This document shows positions 9,106 through 16,060 of a DNA stretch of 64,000 bases, piece by piece. Under the pieces are notes generated by a model. The model was not told where the DNA came from, searched no databases, and worked only from the letters and a program-made list of their open reading frames with translations. Source of the stretch: Bradyrhizobium sp. LLZ17 (GTDB lineage Bacteria; Pseudomonadota; Alphaproteobacteria; Rhizobiales; Xanthobacteraceae); contig NZ_CP165734.1 in assembly GCF_041200145.1 (NCBI RefSeq), positions 6,801,001-6,865,000 of the forward strand, read 5' to 3'. How positions within the stretch are numbered: the first letter of the stretch is position 1; each line of letters starts with the position of its first letter. Both the position numbers and the translations under genes were made by a program.

Positions 9106-10326
9106 CTATGTCTTCAGGAGCGGTCCAGGGAGTAACAAGCCTGTCGGGAAACCCGGGACCGGCGGGGTCATCCAGCGGCGCGCCCGCCCGCGTCCGAACG
9201 ACTGCACCTTGCCTGATCCTGCGAGCTGCTCCAGCGCGCGTTGCACGGTGCGTGGGCTCATGCCAAGCGCCAGCGCCAGCGCCGAGCTCGACCAGGGCTC
9301 GCCATCCGAGAGAAAGGCGAGCAAGGCCGCGTGCTTCTCCTCGACCGGCCGGGCCAGCACGATGACGTCGTGCGTCTTGCGCGGCGCCAGCACAAAACCC
9401 TGCTTCGTTGCGCTGATATCCGCCAAGGTCTTGAGCTCGGTGCGGAGCCGGCCGATCTCGACCCGCAACCGCGCGCGATGCGATTCATCGGCGTGCTTTG
9501 CCCGGAACGCGCCGGCGATCAGAGTTTCGCGCGAGACATCCGCAGGCCATGCCTGCGCCAGGAGACGGGCGAGCGCGAACAGCACCGGCCGTGTTCCGAG
9601 CGATACGATGCGGCCTTGCCTGCGCACGGCATGATGAAAGGTGTCCACGACCAGCGCCGTCGACGTCGCCAGCCTTTCGACCTCTCCCAGCAACAACGGG
9701 TGTTCGCTGCCGCGTGTGATCAGGCGCGCCGCCGGCGTGTCGAGGACGAGGTTCGCGCTCTCGACCTCGGCCACGAGCGCCGGGATGTTCGCTTGCCGGG
9801 CGGCGCTGGCCGCGCGGTCGAGCGCCGCGCGCGCATCTTTCGTTCTGACCCGCCTGATGGCGATGCCGGCGATCACGAGCTCGCGGACTACTTGCGATGC
9901 AGGCGGGAGGGAAGCGGGGCTGAGTTCGGCCAGCGTGCTCTCGGCTTCGTCGAGACGTCCCACAAGGAGAAGACGGCGCGCCTCGATGTGACCCGCATGG
10001 GCTGCATTGGCGAGATCGCCGTGCTTGTCCAGCGTCGCGCGCGCCGCGGTGAGCGTCTTCACCGGCCAGCTCAGGTCCCGTGACACGAGCGCGATCTCGG
10101 CCTCGGCCACTACGCAGCGTGCGCGCGCGACCGCCTCCCTTGGACCGAACGCACGTGCGGCGCTTCGCAGCAGTGCCTTGGCTTTCGGGAGGTCGCCGAG
10201 CTGCGCCATCGCGATGCCGCGCAACGCGAGCGAGGGCGCATCGATGCGCAGCGCCACGCGGTTCAACGCGCCGAGCGGATCGCCGGCTTCGAGCGCGCGC
10301 GCGGCGGCAGTGATCAGCGATTCCAT
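9106..10326 (-). CDS. Helix-turn-helix regulator with TPR-like N-terminus
   Basis: A 406-residue cytoplasmic protein. Residues 1-215 are Ala/Leu-rich helical repeats resembling TPRs. Residues 225-320 look like a winged helix of the OmpR/SARP type (LGTRPVLFALARLLAQAWP, then VEIGRLRTELKTL and a KQGFVLAP wing). Residues 335-390 form a second winged helix (LALALGMSPRTVQRALEQL, then GSGKVQSFGRGRARRW). It is followed at 27 bp by the propeller gene and is divergent from the DUF899 gene, so it may control either. Target and ligand are unknown. Confidence 0.75.
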   Translation of the reverse strand: MESLITAAARALEAGDPLGALNRVALRIDAPSLALRGIAMAQLGDLPKAKALLRSAARAFGPREAVARARCVVAEAEIALVSRDLSWPVKTLTAARATLDKHGDLANAAHAGHIEARRLLLVGRLDEAESTLAELSPASLPPASQVVRELVIAGIAIRRVRTKDARAALDRAASAARQANIPALVAEVESANLVLDTPAARLITRGSEHPLLLGEVERLATSTALVVDTFHHAVRRQGRIVSLGTRPVLFALARLLAQAWPADVSRETLIAGAFRAKHADESHRARLRVEIGRLRTELKTLADISATKQGFVLAPRKTHDVIVLARPVEEKHAALLAFLSDGEPWSSSALALALGMSPRTVQRALEQLAGSGKVQSFGRGRARRWMTPPVPGFPTGLLLPGPLLKT

Positions 10327-10470
10327 GAAAATCCCGCCACACTTGTTACTCCCACCGCGCCATCGTCCGGTGCGAGAACTGGCTCACGAGCGACGACGTA
10401 GGACAGGAGGCGAGCGGATTTGCGCCGGTAAGGCGCAGGACCATCGCCCGAGCAAGAGGTTTGGAAAGCC

Positions 10471-11262
10471 ATGACAACAGCCAATCAATCAGCCAAGAAC
10501 GGACAGAACGCCGGACAGCCCGCCATGCAAACACCGCCTGTGGTGTCGCCGCAAGACTGGGAGGCAGCCCGTCAGCAACTGCTCGTGAAGGAGAAGGCGC
10601 ATACCCGGGCCCGCGACGCCCTGGCCGCCGAGCGCCGGCGCATGCCCTGGATGGCAGTGGACAAAACTTATGCGTTCGAGGGGCCCGGCGGCAAGGTCAG
10701 TCTGCACGACCTGTTCCAGGGCCGGCGGCAGCTGATCGTCTACCGCGCCTTCTTCGAGCCGGGCGTGTTCGGCTGGCCCGATCATGCCTGCCGCGGCTGC
10801 TCGATGGTGGCCGACCAGGTCGCCCATGTTTCGCATCTGAATGCCCGCGACACCACGCTGGTGTTCGCCTCGCGCGCGCCGCAAGCCGATATCGCGCGGC
10901 TGAAGCAGCGGATGGGCTGGGAGATTCCGTGGGTCACCATCACGGACAGCTTTGACGCCGATTTCAGCGTGGATGAGTGGCACGGAACCAACGTGTTTTT
11001 CCGCGACGGCGACCGCATCTTCCGCACCTATTTCGTCAAGAGCCGCGGCGACGAGCAGATGGGCGGCACCTGGAACTATCTCGACATCACGCCGCTGGGC
11101 CGCCAGGAGGTCTGGGAGGATTCGCCGCAAGGCTATCCGCAGACACCGACCTATAAATGGTGGAACTGGCACGATAGCTACGAGGAAGGCGCTGCGCCCG
11201 ATAAAAAGTGGGTCGAGGTGTCGACCGCTGGAGAGAAGGCATTCCGCGAGGCGGGCGCGTGA
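10471..11262 (+). CDS. DUF899 family thioredoxin-like protein
   Basis: A 263-residue cytoplasmic protein of the DUF899 family (thioredoxin-like fold). Landmarks are RRMPWMAVDKTYAFEGPGG near residue 55, LHDLFQGRRQLIVYRAFFEP, the CRGCSMVADQVAHVSHLNARD segment with a CxxC pair, and WNYLDITPLGRQE near residue 200. A redox role is plausible from the fold and the CxxC, but members are uncharacterised. The start at 10471 follows AAAGCC with a weak upstream AAGAGG. Its stop overlaps the next start by 4 nt (GTGA). Confidence 0.88.
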   Translation: MTTANQSAKNGQNAGQPAMQTPPVVSPQDWEAARQQLLVKEKAHTRARDALAAERRRMPWMAVDKTYAFEGPGGKVSLHDLFQGRRQLIVYRAFFEPGVFGWPDHACRGCSMVADQVAHVSHLNARDTTLVFASRAPQADIARLKQRMGWEIPWVTITDSFDADFSVDEWHGTNVFFRDGDRIFRTYFVKSRGDEQMGGTWNYLDITPLGRQEVWEDSPQGYPQTPTYKWWNWHDSYEEGAAPDKKWVEVSTAGEKAFREAGA

Positions 11263-11567
11263 GCGAGGCCTGTTCTGTCGGCGGGAGCGCCGGACTCCTC
11301 GGTGAAGGCAGAAGCGGCGCGGCCGCTTCTCGCCTCGCTCGATGGCTCGGTCTTGCGGCCACGCCGACCTTCGCGGTTATGGCCCTGCTGACCGCCGTTC
11401 CCGGCGGCGGCTCGGCGGCTATGCTTTGCTCCGCCAGCCACGGCCTGTCGCTGGGCGGGATGGTACCGATGTATCTGCTGATGGCTGCGTTTCATGCAGC
11501 GGCGTGGCTGAGGTTGGTGTCGGAGCGAAAGCGCGCGGAGAGGTGTGAGGGGCTGTCGCCGGAGTGA
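11259..11567 (+). CDS. Small two-segment membrane protein
   Basis: A 102-residue protein starting at GTG 11259, which overlaps the TGA of the DUF899 gene. Two hydrophobic helices are visible (about residues 24-48, LAATPTFAVMALLTAVPG, and 60-80, MVPMYLLMAAFHAAAWLRLV), with a basic C-terminal tail. I do not recognise the family. Overlap with the upstream gene implies coupled translation and perhaps a shared job at the membrane. The stop is 4 bp from a family A repeat. Confidence 0.65.
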   Translation: MSEACSVGGSAGLLGEGRSGAAASRLARWLGLAATPTFAVMALLTAVPGGGSAAMLCSASHGLSLGGMVPMYLLMAAFHAAAWLRLVSERKRAERCEGLSPE

Positions 11568-11570
11568 ACG

Positions 11571-11740
11571 CCTCGCCCTTCGAGACGACCGCTCCGCGGT
11601 CTCCCCAGGATGAGGCTAACTGGCATCTGCAGGGCTGGCAGAGGATTAGCGCGTGGCAGTTTAGCGGCAACCTGGCTTTTGCTCGCCCGAACCTCAGTCC
11701 TCATCCTGAGGGCCCGCCGAAGGCGGGCGTCGCGAAGGAT
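11571..11740. repeat. Composite palindromic element, family A, copy 2
   Basis: The same terminal pattern as copy 1, beginning CCTCGCCCTTCGAGAC and ending GTCGCGAAGGATG, with inner CAGGATGAGG and CTCATCCTGAG arms and an 80-bp spacer that differs from the other copies. Its right half overlaps the 3' end of the GIY-YIG gene, which takes its last 13 or so codons and stop from the repeat. Confidence 0.83.
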
Positions 11741-12032
11741 GATGTGATCCGCGTTTCGCCAGCTCATGGAGGTCCGCGAAGTCACCGCGCATGAAGGCTT
11801 CCTTCTTGGCGCGGCTCCATTTCTTGAGCTTCCGCTCGCATTCGATCGCATCGGTGATGCGGTCGAACCATTGCGAGAAGTCCAGCGTCACGGGCCTGCG
11901 TGACTTTGTGTAGCCGCCGAACGTGCCGGCGTTGTGCTGCGCGATTCTGATCTCGAGCTCGGTGCGAGTCGTGCCGATGTAGTAACTGCCATCAGCACAT
12001 TTGAGAATGTAGAGGTGCGCGCCTTCCGTCAT
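11694..12032 (-). CDS. GIY-YIG nuclease family protein
   Basis: A 112-residue protein of the small single-domain GIY-YIG group (UPF0213/YhbQ-like). The catalytic core is visible: LYILKCADGSYYIGTT at the N-terminus, IRIAQHNAGTFGGYT with the conserved Arg, and ECERKLKKWSRAKKEAF with the metal-binding Glu. The C-terminal SRRPPSAGPQDED is encoded by the adjacent family A repeat and is probably not part of the ancestral protein. The start at 12032 lies 9 bp from a second family A repeat. Members are thought to cut branched or nicked DNA, but most are untested. Confidence 0.88.
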   Translation of the reverse strand: MTEGAHLYILKCADGSYYIGTTRTELEIRIAQHNAGTFGGYTKSRRPVTLDFSQWFDRITDAIECERKLKKWSRAKKEAFMRGDFADLHELAKRGSHHPSRRPPSAGPQDED

Positions 12033-12040
12033 CGTGCCCG

Positions 12041-12198
12041 CCTCGTCCTTCGAGACGCGCGCAAGAGCGCGCTCCTCAGGATGAGGCTAACTGGCATCCG
12101 TGACCTGGCGCAAGCGACGACTGGTGCTTGATCCGGCCGAGCCGCAAATTCAAATCCTCATCCTGAGGGCCCGCCGCAGGCGGGCGTCTCGAAGGATG
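12041..12198. repeat. Composite palindromic element, family A, copy 3
   Basis: Starts CCTCGTCCTTCGAGACG and ends CGTCTCGAAGGATG, with the shared inner CTCAGGATGAGG and CTCATCCTGAG arms. It occupies the whole upstream side of the GIY-YIG gene, including any promoter or ribosome site that gene could use. Confidence 0.83.
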
Positions 12199-12227
12199 TA
12201 CCACGAGCGCCGACACCAAACGAAAAT

Positions 12228-12248
12228 GGCCCCGAATTCATCGGGGCC
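12228..12248 (-). terminator. Intrinsic terminator of the L,D-transpeptidase gene
   Basis: On the minus strand GGCCCCGA, a 5-nt loop and TCGGGGCC form a perfect 8-bp stem followed by ATTTTCG. It lies 26 bp beyond the transpeptidase stop codon. Confidence 0.72.
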
Positions 12249-12273
12249 GCTATCGTCACAATGTCCTGTCGCT

Positions 12274-12975
12274 TTACCGCATCGCGCTGCCAAGCTCCGC
12301 TCTCCGCTCGGTCATCGGCAGCACCACGACCTTGGTGCCGACGTTGACGCGGGAGTAGAGGTCGGAGACGTCGTCATTGGTGAGGCGGATGCAGCCGGAG
12401 GAGACGTGCTTGCCGATGGTGTCGGGGGCGTTGGTGCCGTGGATGCGGTAGACGGTGCCGCCGAGATACATGGCGCGCGCGCCGAGCGGGTTGCCCGGAC
12501 CGCCGGCCATGTGGCGCGGCAGATAGGGCTGGCGCTGGATCATCTCCGGCGGCGGGGTCCAGTCCGGCCACTCGGCCTTCTTGGTCACAGACTGCGTACC
12601 GGACCAGGTGAAACCGTCGCGGCCGACGCCGATGCCGTAGCGCACGGCCTGGCCGTTACCGAGCACGTAATAGAGGTAGGTGTTGGGCGTATCGATGATG
12701 ATGGTCCCCGGCGCCTCGCGCGTCGCGTACGCAACGGTCTGGCGGCGGAAGCGGGCCGGCGTCTCTACGGCGTCCTGATCCTCGGACGGCGCGGCCTGGT
12801 AGGGCGTTGCCTGATAAGGCTGAACCGGCGCGGTCATCTGCGGCAGCGGCTGGAAGAACGGGAAGAGCTGCACGGGCGCGGCTTTGGCCGGACCGGCGAA
12901 TGCGATTGCGGTCACGGCCACTGCACTGACAGCAACGGCGCGCGAATAATTCTTCAACGTGTCCAGATTGAACAT
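12274..12975 (-). CDS. L,D-transpeptidase (ErfK/YbiS family)
   Basis: A 233-residue exported enzyme with a signal peptide (cut near AKA-A, residue 32), a Pro/Gln-rich linker to about residue 75 and a YkuD catalytic domain. The active-site motif is clear: HGTNAP with His179 and SSGCIRL with nucleophile Cys195. It forms 3-3 crosslinks in peptidoglycan or attaches proteins to it, in the periplasm. The gene is divergent from the glycosyltransferase gene across 275 bp and is followed by its own terminator. Which of the two reactions it carries out cannot be told here. Confidence 0.93.
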   Translation of the reverse strand: MFNLDTLKNYSRAVAVSAVAVTAIAFAGPAKAAPVQLFPFFQPLPQMTAPVQPYQATPYQAAPSEDQDAVETPARFRRQTVAYATREAPGTIIIDTPNTYLYYVLGNGQAVRYGIGVGRDGFTWSGTQSVTKKAEWPDWTPPPEMIQRQPYLPRHMAGGPGNPLGARAMYLGGTVYRIHGTNAPDTIGKHVSSGCIRLTNDDVSDLYSRVNVGTKVVVLPMTERRAELGSAMR

Positions 12976-13175
12976 TGATCGCCCCTGTTTGCGCGGTGTT
13001 TCTTGGTCACCCCGGCACCGCTTGCGGTGCTCTGTTGCCTAAATCACTAACGGCAAAAGGTTTCGGGACGTTTGCGCGGAAAACCGAAAACGGTTTCATG
13101 GTGGCAAGGATTGTTTCATGACGGTTTCGTGGCCCGGCGAACCCGTTAACGAACAAAACAGCAGGCCGACACTTC

Positions 13176-13192
13176 TGTGACGTCACACGCCT
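13176..13192. promoter_or_regulatory. Palindromic motif upstream of the glycosyltransferase
   Basis: A perfect 12-bp palindrome TGTGACGTCACA, continuing into CGCCT, sits 63 bp before the glycosyltransferase start. The core GACGTCACACG recurs as GATGTCACACG upstream of the membrane-protein gene at 15162. A regulator site is inferred; its factor is unknown. Confidence 0.35.
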
Positions 13193-13250
13193 GAAATATC
13201 CGTGGTTGATGGTCCTAAGCCGAGAATCATCAAACTCTCGGGATTTTCCC

Positions 13251-14303
13251 ATGCGGGTATTAATCGCGACTGACGCCTGGCATCCGCAGGTCAACGGCGT
13301 GGTCCGGACGCTGACCTCGCTGGCTGCGGCCGCCAAGGCCCTCGACGTCGAGGTCGATTTCCTGACGCCCGATGGCTTCCGCTCATGGCCGCTACCGACC
13401 TATCCGGGCCTGCGCATCGCGCTGCCGAGCGGCAAGGAGATCGCGCGGCGGATCGAGAAGGCGGCGCCGGACGCGCTGCACATCGCGACCGAGGGACCGA
13501 TCGGCTGGGCCGCGCGGGCCTATTGTCGTCGCAACAGGCTCGCCTTCACCACCTCCTATACGACGCGCTTTCCGGAATATGTCGCGGTGCGGACCGGCAT
13601 TCCCGCCGCGGTCGGTTATGCCGTGCTGCGCCACTTCCACGATGCAGCCGCCATGACCATGGTGGCGACGCCCTCGCTGCGGCAGGAGCTCTCCGAGCGC
13701 GGCTTCAAGCGCCTCGGTTTCTGGACGCGCGGCGTCGACACCGAGCTGTTCCACCCAGACGCTCCGGCGCGGCTCGATCTGCCGCGGCCGATCTTCATGA
13801 CCATGGGGCGCGTTGCAGTGGAGAAGAATCTGGAAGCGTTCCTCTCGCTCGATCTGCCCGGCACCAAGGTCGTTGTCGGCGACGGTCCGCAGAAGGCGGC
13901 GCTCGAAAAGAAATATCCGGGCGTTGTGTTTCTCGGCGAGAAGAAGGGCGCCGATCTCACTGCCCATCTCGCCGCCGCCGACGTGTTCGTGTTTCCGAGC
14001 CTGACCGACACGTTCGGCGTGGTGCAGCTCGAGGCGCTCGCCTGCGGCACGCCGGTCGCGGCGTTTCCCGTGACCGGGCCGAAGGATGTCATCGCCGATC
14101 ATCCGATCGGCGCGATCGATCACGATTTGCGTGCCGCCTGCCTGCGTGCGCTGACCATGTCGCGCGAGACCTGCCGCAATTTCGCGCTGGAGCGCTCCTG
14201 GGAGAACAGCGCGCGCCAGTTCGTCGGCAATCTCACCTCACTTCAGCCCAGCCGTGCCTTGCGCGCCTCGCCGGTCATGGCGCGGCGTCCGGTGCGCGGC
14301 TGA
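13251..14303 (+). CDS. Glycosyltransferase family 4 (GT-B) protein
   Basis: A 350-residue cytoplasmic or membrane-associated glycosyltransferase. N-terminal DAWHPQVNGVVRTL is the acceptor-side motif seen in diacylglycerol and mannosyl transferases such as SqdX, MgtA and PimB-like enzymes. The nucleotide-sugar site includes GRVAVEKNLEAFL and VFPSLTDTFGVVQLEALACG with the E-x7-E pattern. I chose ATG 13251 (MRVLIATDAW), because the longer frame from 13206 adds 15 residues with no family match. PmtA lies 35 bp downstream, so the two are likely co-transcribed, which suggests a glycolipid product. The sugar and acceptor are not readable. Confidence 0.86.
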   Translation: MRVLIATDAWHPQVNGVVRTLTSLAAAAKALDVEVDFLTPDGFRSWPLPTYPGLRIALPSGKEIARRIEKAAPDALHIATEGPIGWAARAYCRRNRLAFTTSYTTRFPEYVAVRTGIPAAVGYAVLRHFHDAAAMTMVATPSLRQELSERGFKRLGFWTRGVDTELFHPDAPARLDLPRPIFMTMGRVAVEKNLEAFLSLDLPGTKVVVGDGPQKAALEKKYPGVVFLGEKKGADLTAHLAAADVFVFPSLTDTFGVVQLEALACGTPVAAFPVTGPKDVIADHPIGAIDHDLRAACLRALTMSRETCRNFALERSWENSARQFVGNLTSLQPSRALRASPVMARRPVRG

Positions 14304-14338
14304 TTCCTTTGTTTTGAACCACAGCGAGAACCTCAGAG

Positions 14339-15028
14339 ATGGCCAAGATCATGAACCTTGACGGCACCCAGCAGCTTGACCTCACCCGTGGCACGGTCGA
14401 GCAGGCTTACGACCGTTGGGCGCCGGTCTACGATCTCGTGTTCGGCGGCGTGTTCGCCAAGGGCCGGCAGGCAGCGATCGCGGCCACCAACAAGATCGGC
14501 GGCCGCGTACTCGAGGTCGGCGTCGGCACCGGCATCTCGCTGCCGCTCTACGCGCCGCATCTGCGCATTTTCGGCACCGATATTTCGGAAGCGATGCTCG
14601 ACAAGGCGCGCCAGCGCGTCGCCGAGGGCGGCTTGAAGAACGTCGAGGGCCTCGCGGTGATGGACGCCGAAAAGCTCGAATTCCCCGACAACTCCTTCGA
14701 CGTCGTGATGGCGCAATATGTCGTCACCGCCGTGCCGAATCCAGAAGTCGCGCTCGACGAATTCGCGCGCGTGCTGCGCCCGGGCGGCGAGCTCATCATC
14801 CTGACCCGCGTCAGCGCCGATGCCGGCATGCGCCGCTTTATCGAGCAGAAGCTCCAGCCGGTGGTGCGCCCGCTCGGCTTCCGCACCGCGGAGTTCGCCT
14901 GGTCGCGCTACGCGAAGTGGCTGGCCGGTGCGAAAGGCATCGAGCTCGCCGAGCGCCGCCTGATTCCGCCGCTCGGCCATTTCTCGCTGGTGCGCTTCCG
15001 CAAGGTCGACGTCGCCAAGGCGGCTTAG
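14339..15028 (+). CDS. pmtA: Phosphatidylethanolamine N-methyltransferase, Rhodobacter type
   Basis: A 229-residue SAM-dependent methyltransferase that converts phosphatidylethanolamine stepwise towards phosphatidylcholine at the membrane. The SAM site is VLEVGVGTGISLPLY (Glu59 to Gly65), with GTDISEAMLDKA, MDAEKLEFPDNSFDVV and LRPGGELIIL following. The N-terminal GTVEQAYDRWAPVYDLVF and C-terminal PPLGHFSLVRFRK are typical of the Rhodobacter-type PmtA. Bradyrhizobium carries several Pmt paralogues, so this one may do only one methylation step. The phosphatidylserine decarboxylase gene 2.7 kb away supplies its substrate. Confidence 0.83.
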   Translation: MAKIMNLDGTQQLDLTRGTVEQAYDRWAPVYDLVFGGVFAKGRQAAIAATNKIGGRVLEVGVGTGISLPLYAPHLRIFGTDISEAMLDKARQRVAEGGLKNVEGLAVMDAEKLEFPDNSFDVVMAQYVVTAVPNPEVALDEFARVLRPGGELIILTRVSADAGMRRFIEQKLQPVVRPLGFRTAEFAWSRYAKWLAGAKGIELAERRLIPPLGHFSLVRFRKVDVAKAA

Positions 15029-15097
15029 GCAAGGTGACGTGAGCCGAAGCTCACGTGCCTCACCGCGCCGCTGCACATCGTCACATGACAAAATGAT

Positions 15098-15112
15098 GAT
15101 GTCACACGGCCT
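15098..15112. promoter_or_regulatory. Motif shared with the glycosyltransferase upstream region
   Basis: GATGTCACACGGCCT, 50 bp upstream of the membrane-protein start, resembles GACGTCACACGCCT at 13179. It is not a full palindrome here. A common regulator is an inference from two copies only. Confidence 0.3.
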
Positions 15113-15161
15113 ACATCGAATCCCTGTAAATCCTGAACCCGAAAGCATTTTGGGGGAGAGC

Positions 15162-15821
15162 ATGATCAAGAACTATCTCGAGCAGCTGCGGATCCAGCGC
15201 TGGGACGACCATCGTTACTATCACCACAGCCGGATCAACCAGAGCCTGCACTTCGTCAGCGCGCTGAGCTTCCTGTTCGCCTATCTCTGGATGTTCGTCG
15301 ATCCGATGATCTCTGCGCTGGTCGGCTGGCTGGTCTCGATGACGTCGCGCCAGGCCGGTCACTTCTTCTTCGAGCCGCATGATTACGATCACATCAACCA
15401 GGCGACGCACGAGTACAAGGAAGACATCAAGGTCGGCTACAATCTCCACCGCAAGGTGGTGCTGATGTCGATCTGGGCGGCATCGCCGCTGGTCCTGTTC
15501 GTCGATCCCTCGCTGTTCGGCCTCCTCACACCCTGGGCCGGCGCGGCCGACTTCATGCGGCAGGTGGCGAAGATCTGGCTCGCAGTCGGGATCGGCGGAC
15601 TTCTGTTCCGCACCGTGCACCTATTCTTCATCCGCGACGTCGAGACCGGCCTGGTCTGGATGACCAAGATCCTGACCGACCCGTTCCACGACCTGATGCT
15701 GTATCGCGCTGCTCCGCTCGCGCTGATGCGTGGCGAGCTGATGGATCCCGGCCTGCACCTCAACCCCGAGCACACGCTGGGCCTGATCGGCGAGCCCACG
15801 CTCGAAGAGCAGCACGCCTGA
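15162..15821 (+). CDS. Conserved multi-pass membrane protein, possibly Mpo1-like
   Basis: A 219-residue protein. GGGGGAGAG lies just upstream of ATG 15162, which decides the start against an upstream frame opening at 15039. Hydrophobic segments occur at about residues 31-62, 100-122 and 140-160. The N-terminal YYHHSRINQSLHFVSALSFLFAY resembles the YHxxxxN-H start of DUF962/Mpo1-like proteins (2-hydroxy fatty acid oxidation), and several His residues (HFFFEPHDYDH) could bind metal. The match is weak and I leave the function open. It lies beside lipid genes. Confidence 0.6.
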   Translation: MIKNYLEQLRIQRWDDHRYYHHSRINQSLHFVSALSFLFAYLWMFVDPMISALVGWLVSMTSRQAGHFFFEPHDYDHINQATHEYKEDIKVGYNLHRKVVLMSIWAASPLVLFVDPSLFGLLTPWAGAADFMRQVAKIWLAVGIGGLLFRTVHLFFIRDVETGLVWMTKILTDPFHDLMLYRAAPLALMRGELMDPGLHLNPEHTLGLIGEPTLEEQHA

Positions 15822-15860
15822 ACGCGCCGTTGCCCAGACCACAAATATCTATTGCGTGCG

Positions 15861-15890
15861 TCATGCCCGGGCTCGTCCCGGGCATCCACG
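15861..15890. repeat. Palindromic element, family B, half copy
   Basis: TCATGCCCGGG, a short loop and CCCGGGCATCCACG, the same core as the elements at 21224, 31950, 52059 and 54669. It follows the membrane-protein stop on the plus strand. Confidence 0.7.
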
Positions 15891-15953
15891 TGTTGGGGAC
15901 TTCCTCGCCTCTCATCACGTGCGGGGAAGTGGAATTGAGCGCCGCCACAGACG

Positions 15954-16034
15954 CCGTCATTCCGGGACGATGCGCAGCATCGAACCCGGAATCTCGAGAT
16001 TCCGGGTTCGGCTCTTTGAGCCGCCCCGGAACGA
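15954..16034. repeat. Palindromic element, family C, copy 1
   Basis: Begins CCGTCATTCCGGGACG and ends CCCCGGAACGAC, with an inner GAACCCGGAATCTCGAG palindrome. Related copies lie at 39314, 50521 and 57135. It fills the space between two convergent genes. Confidence 0.78.
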
Positions 16035-16060
16035 CTGTGGCTTGCAGTGGAGAATCGACC

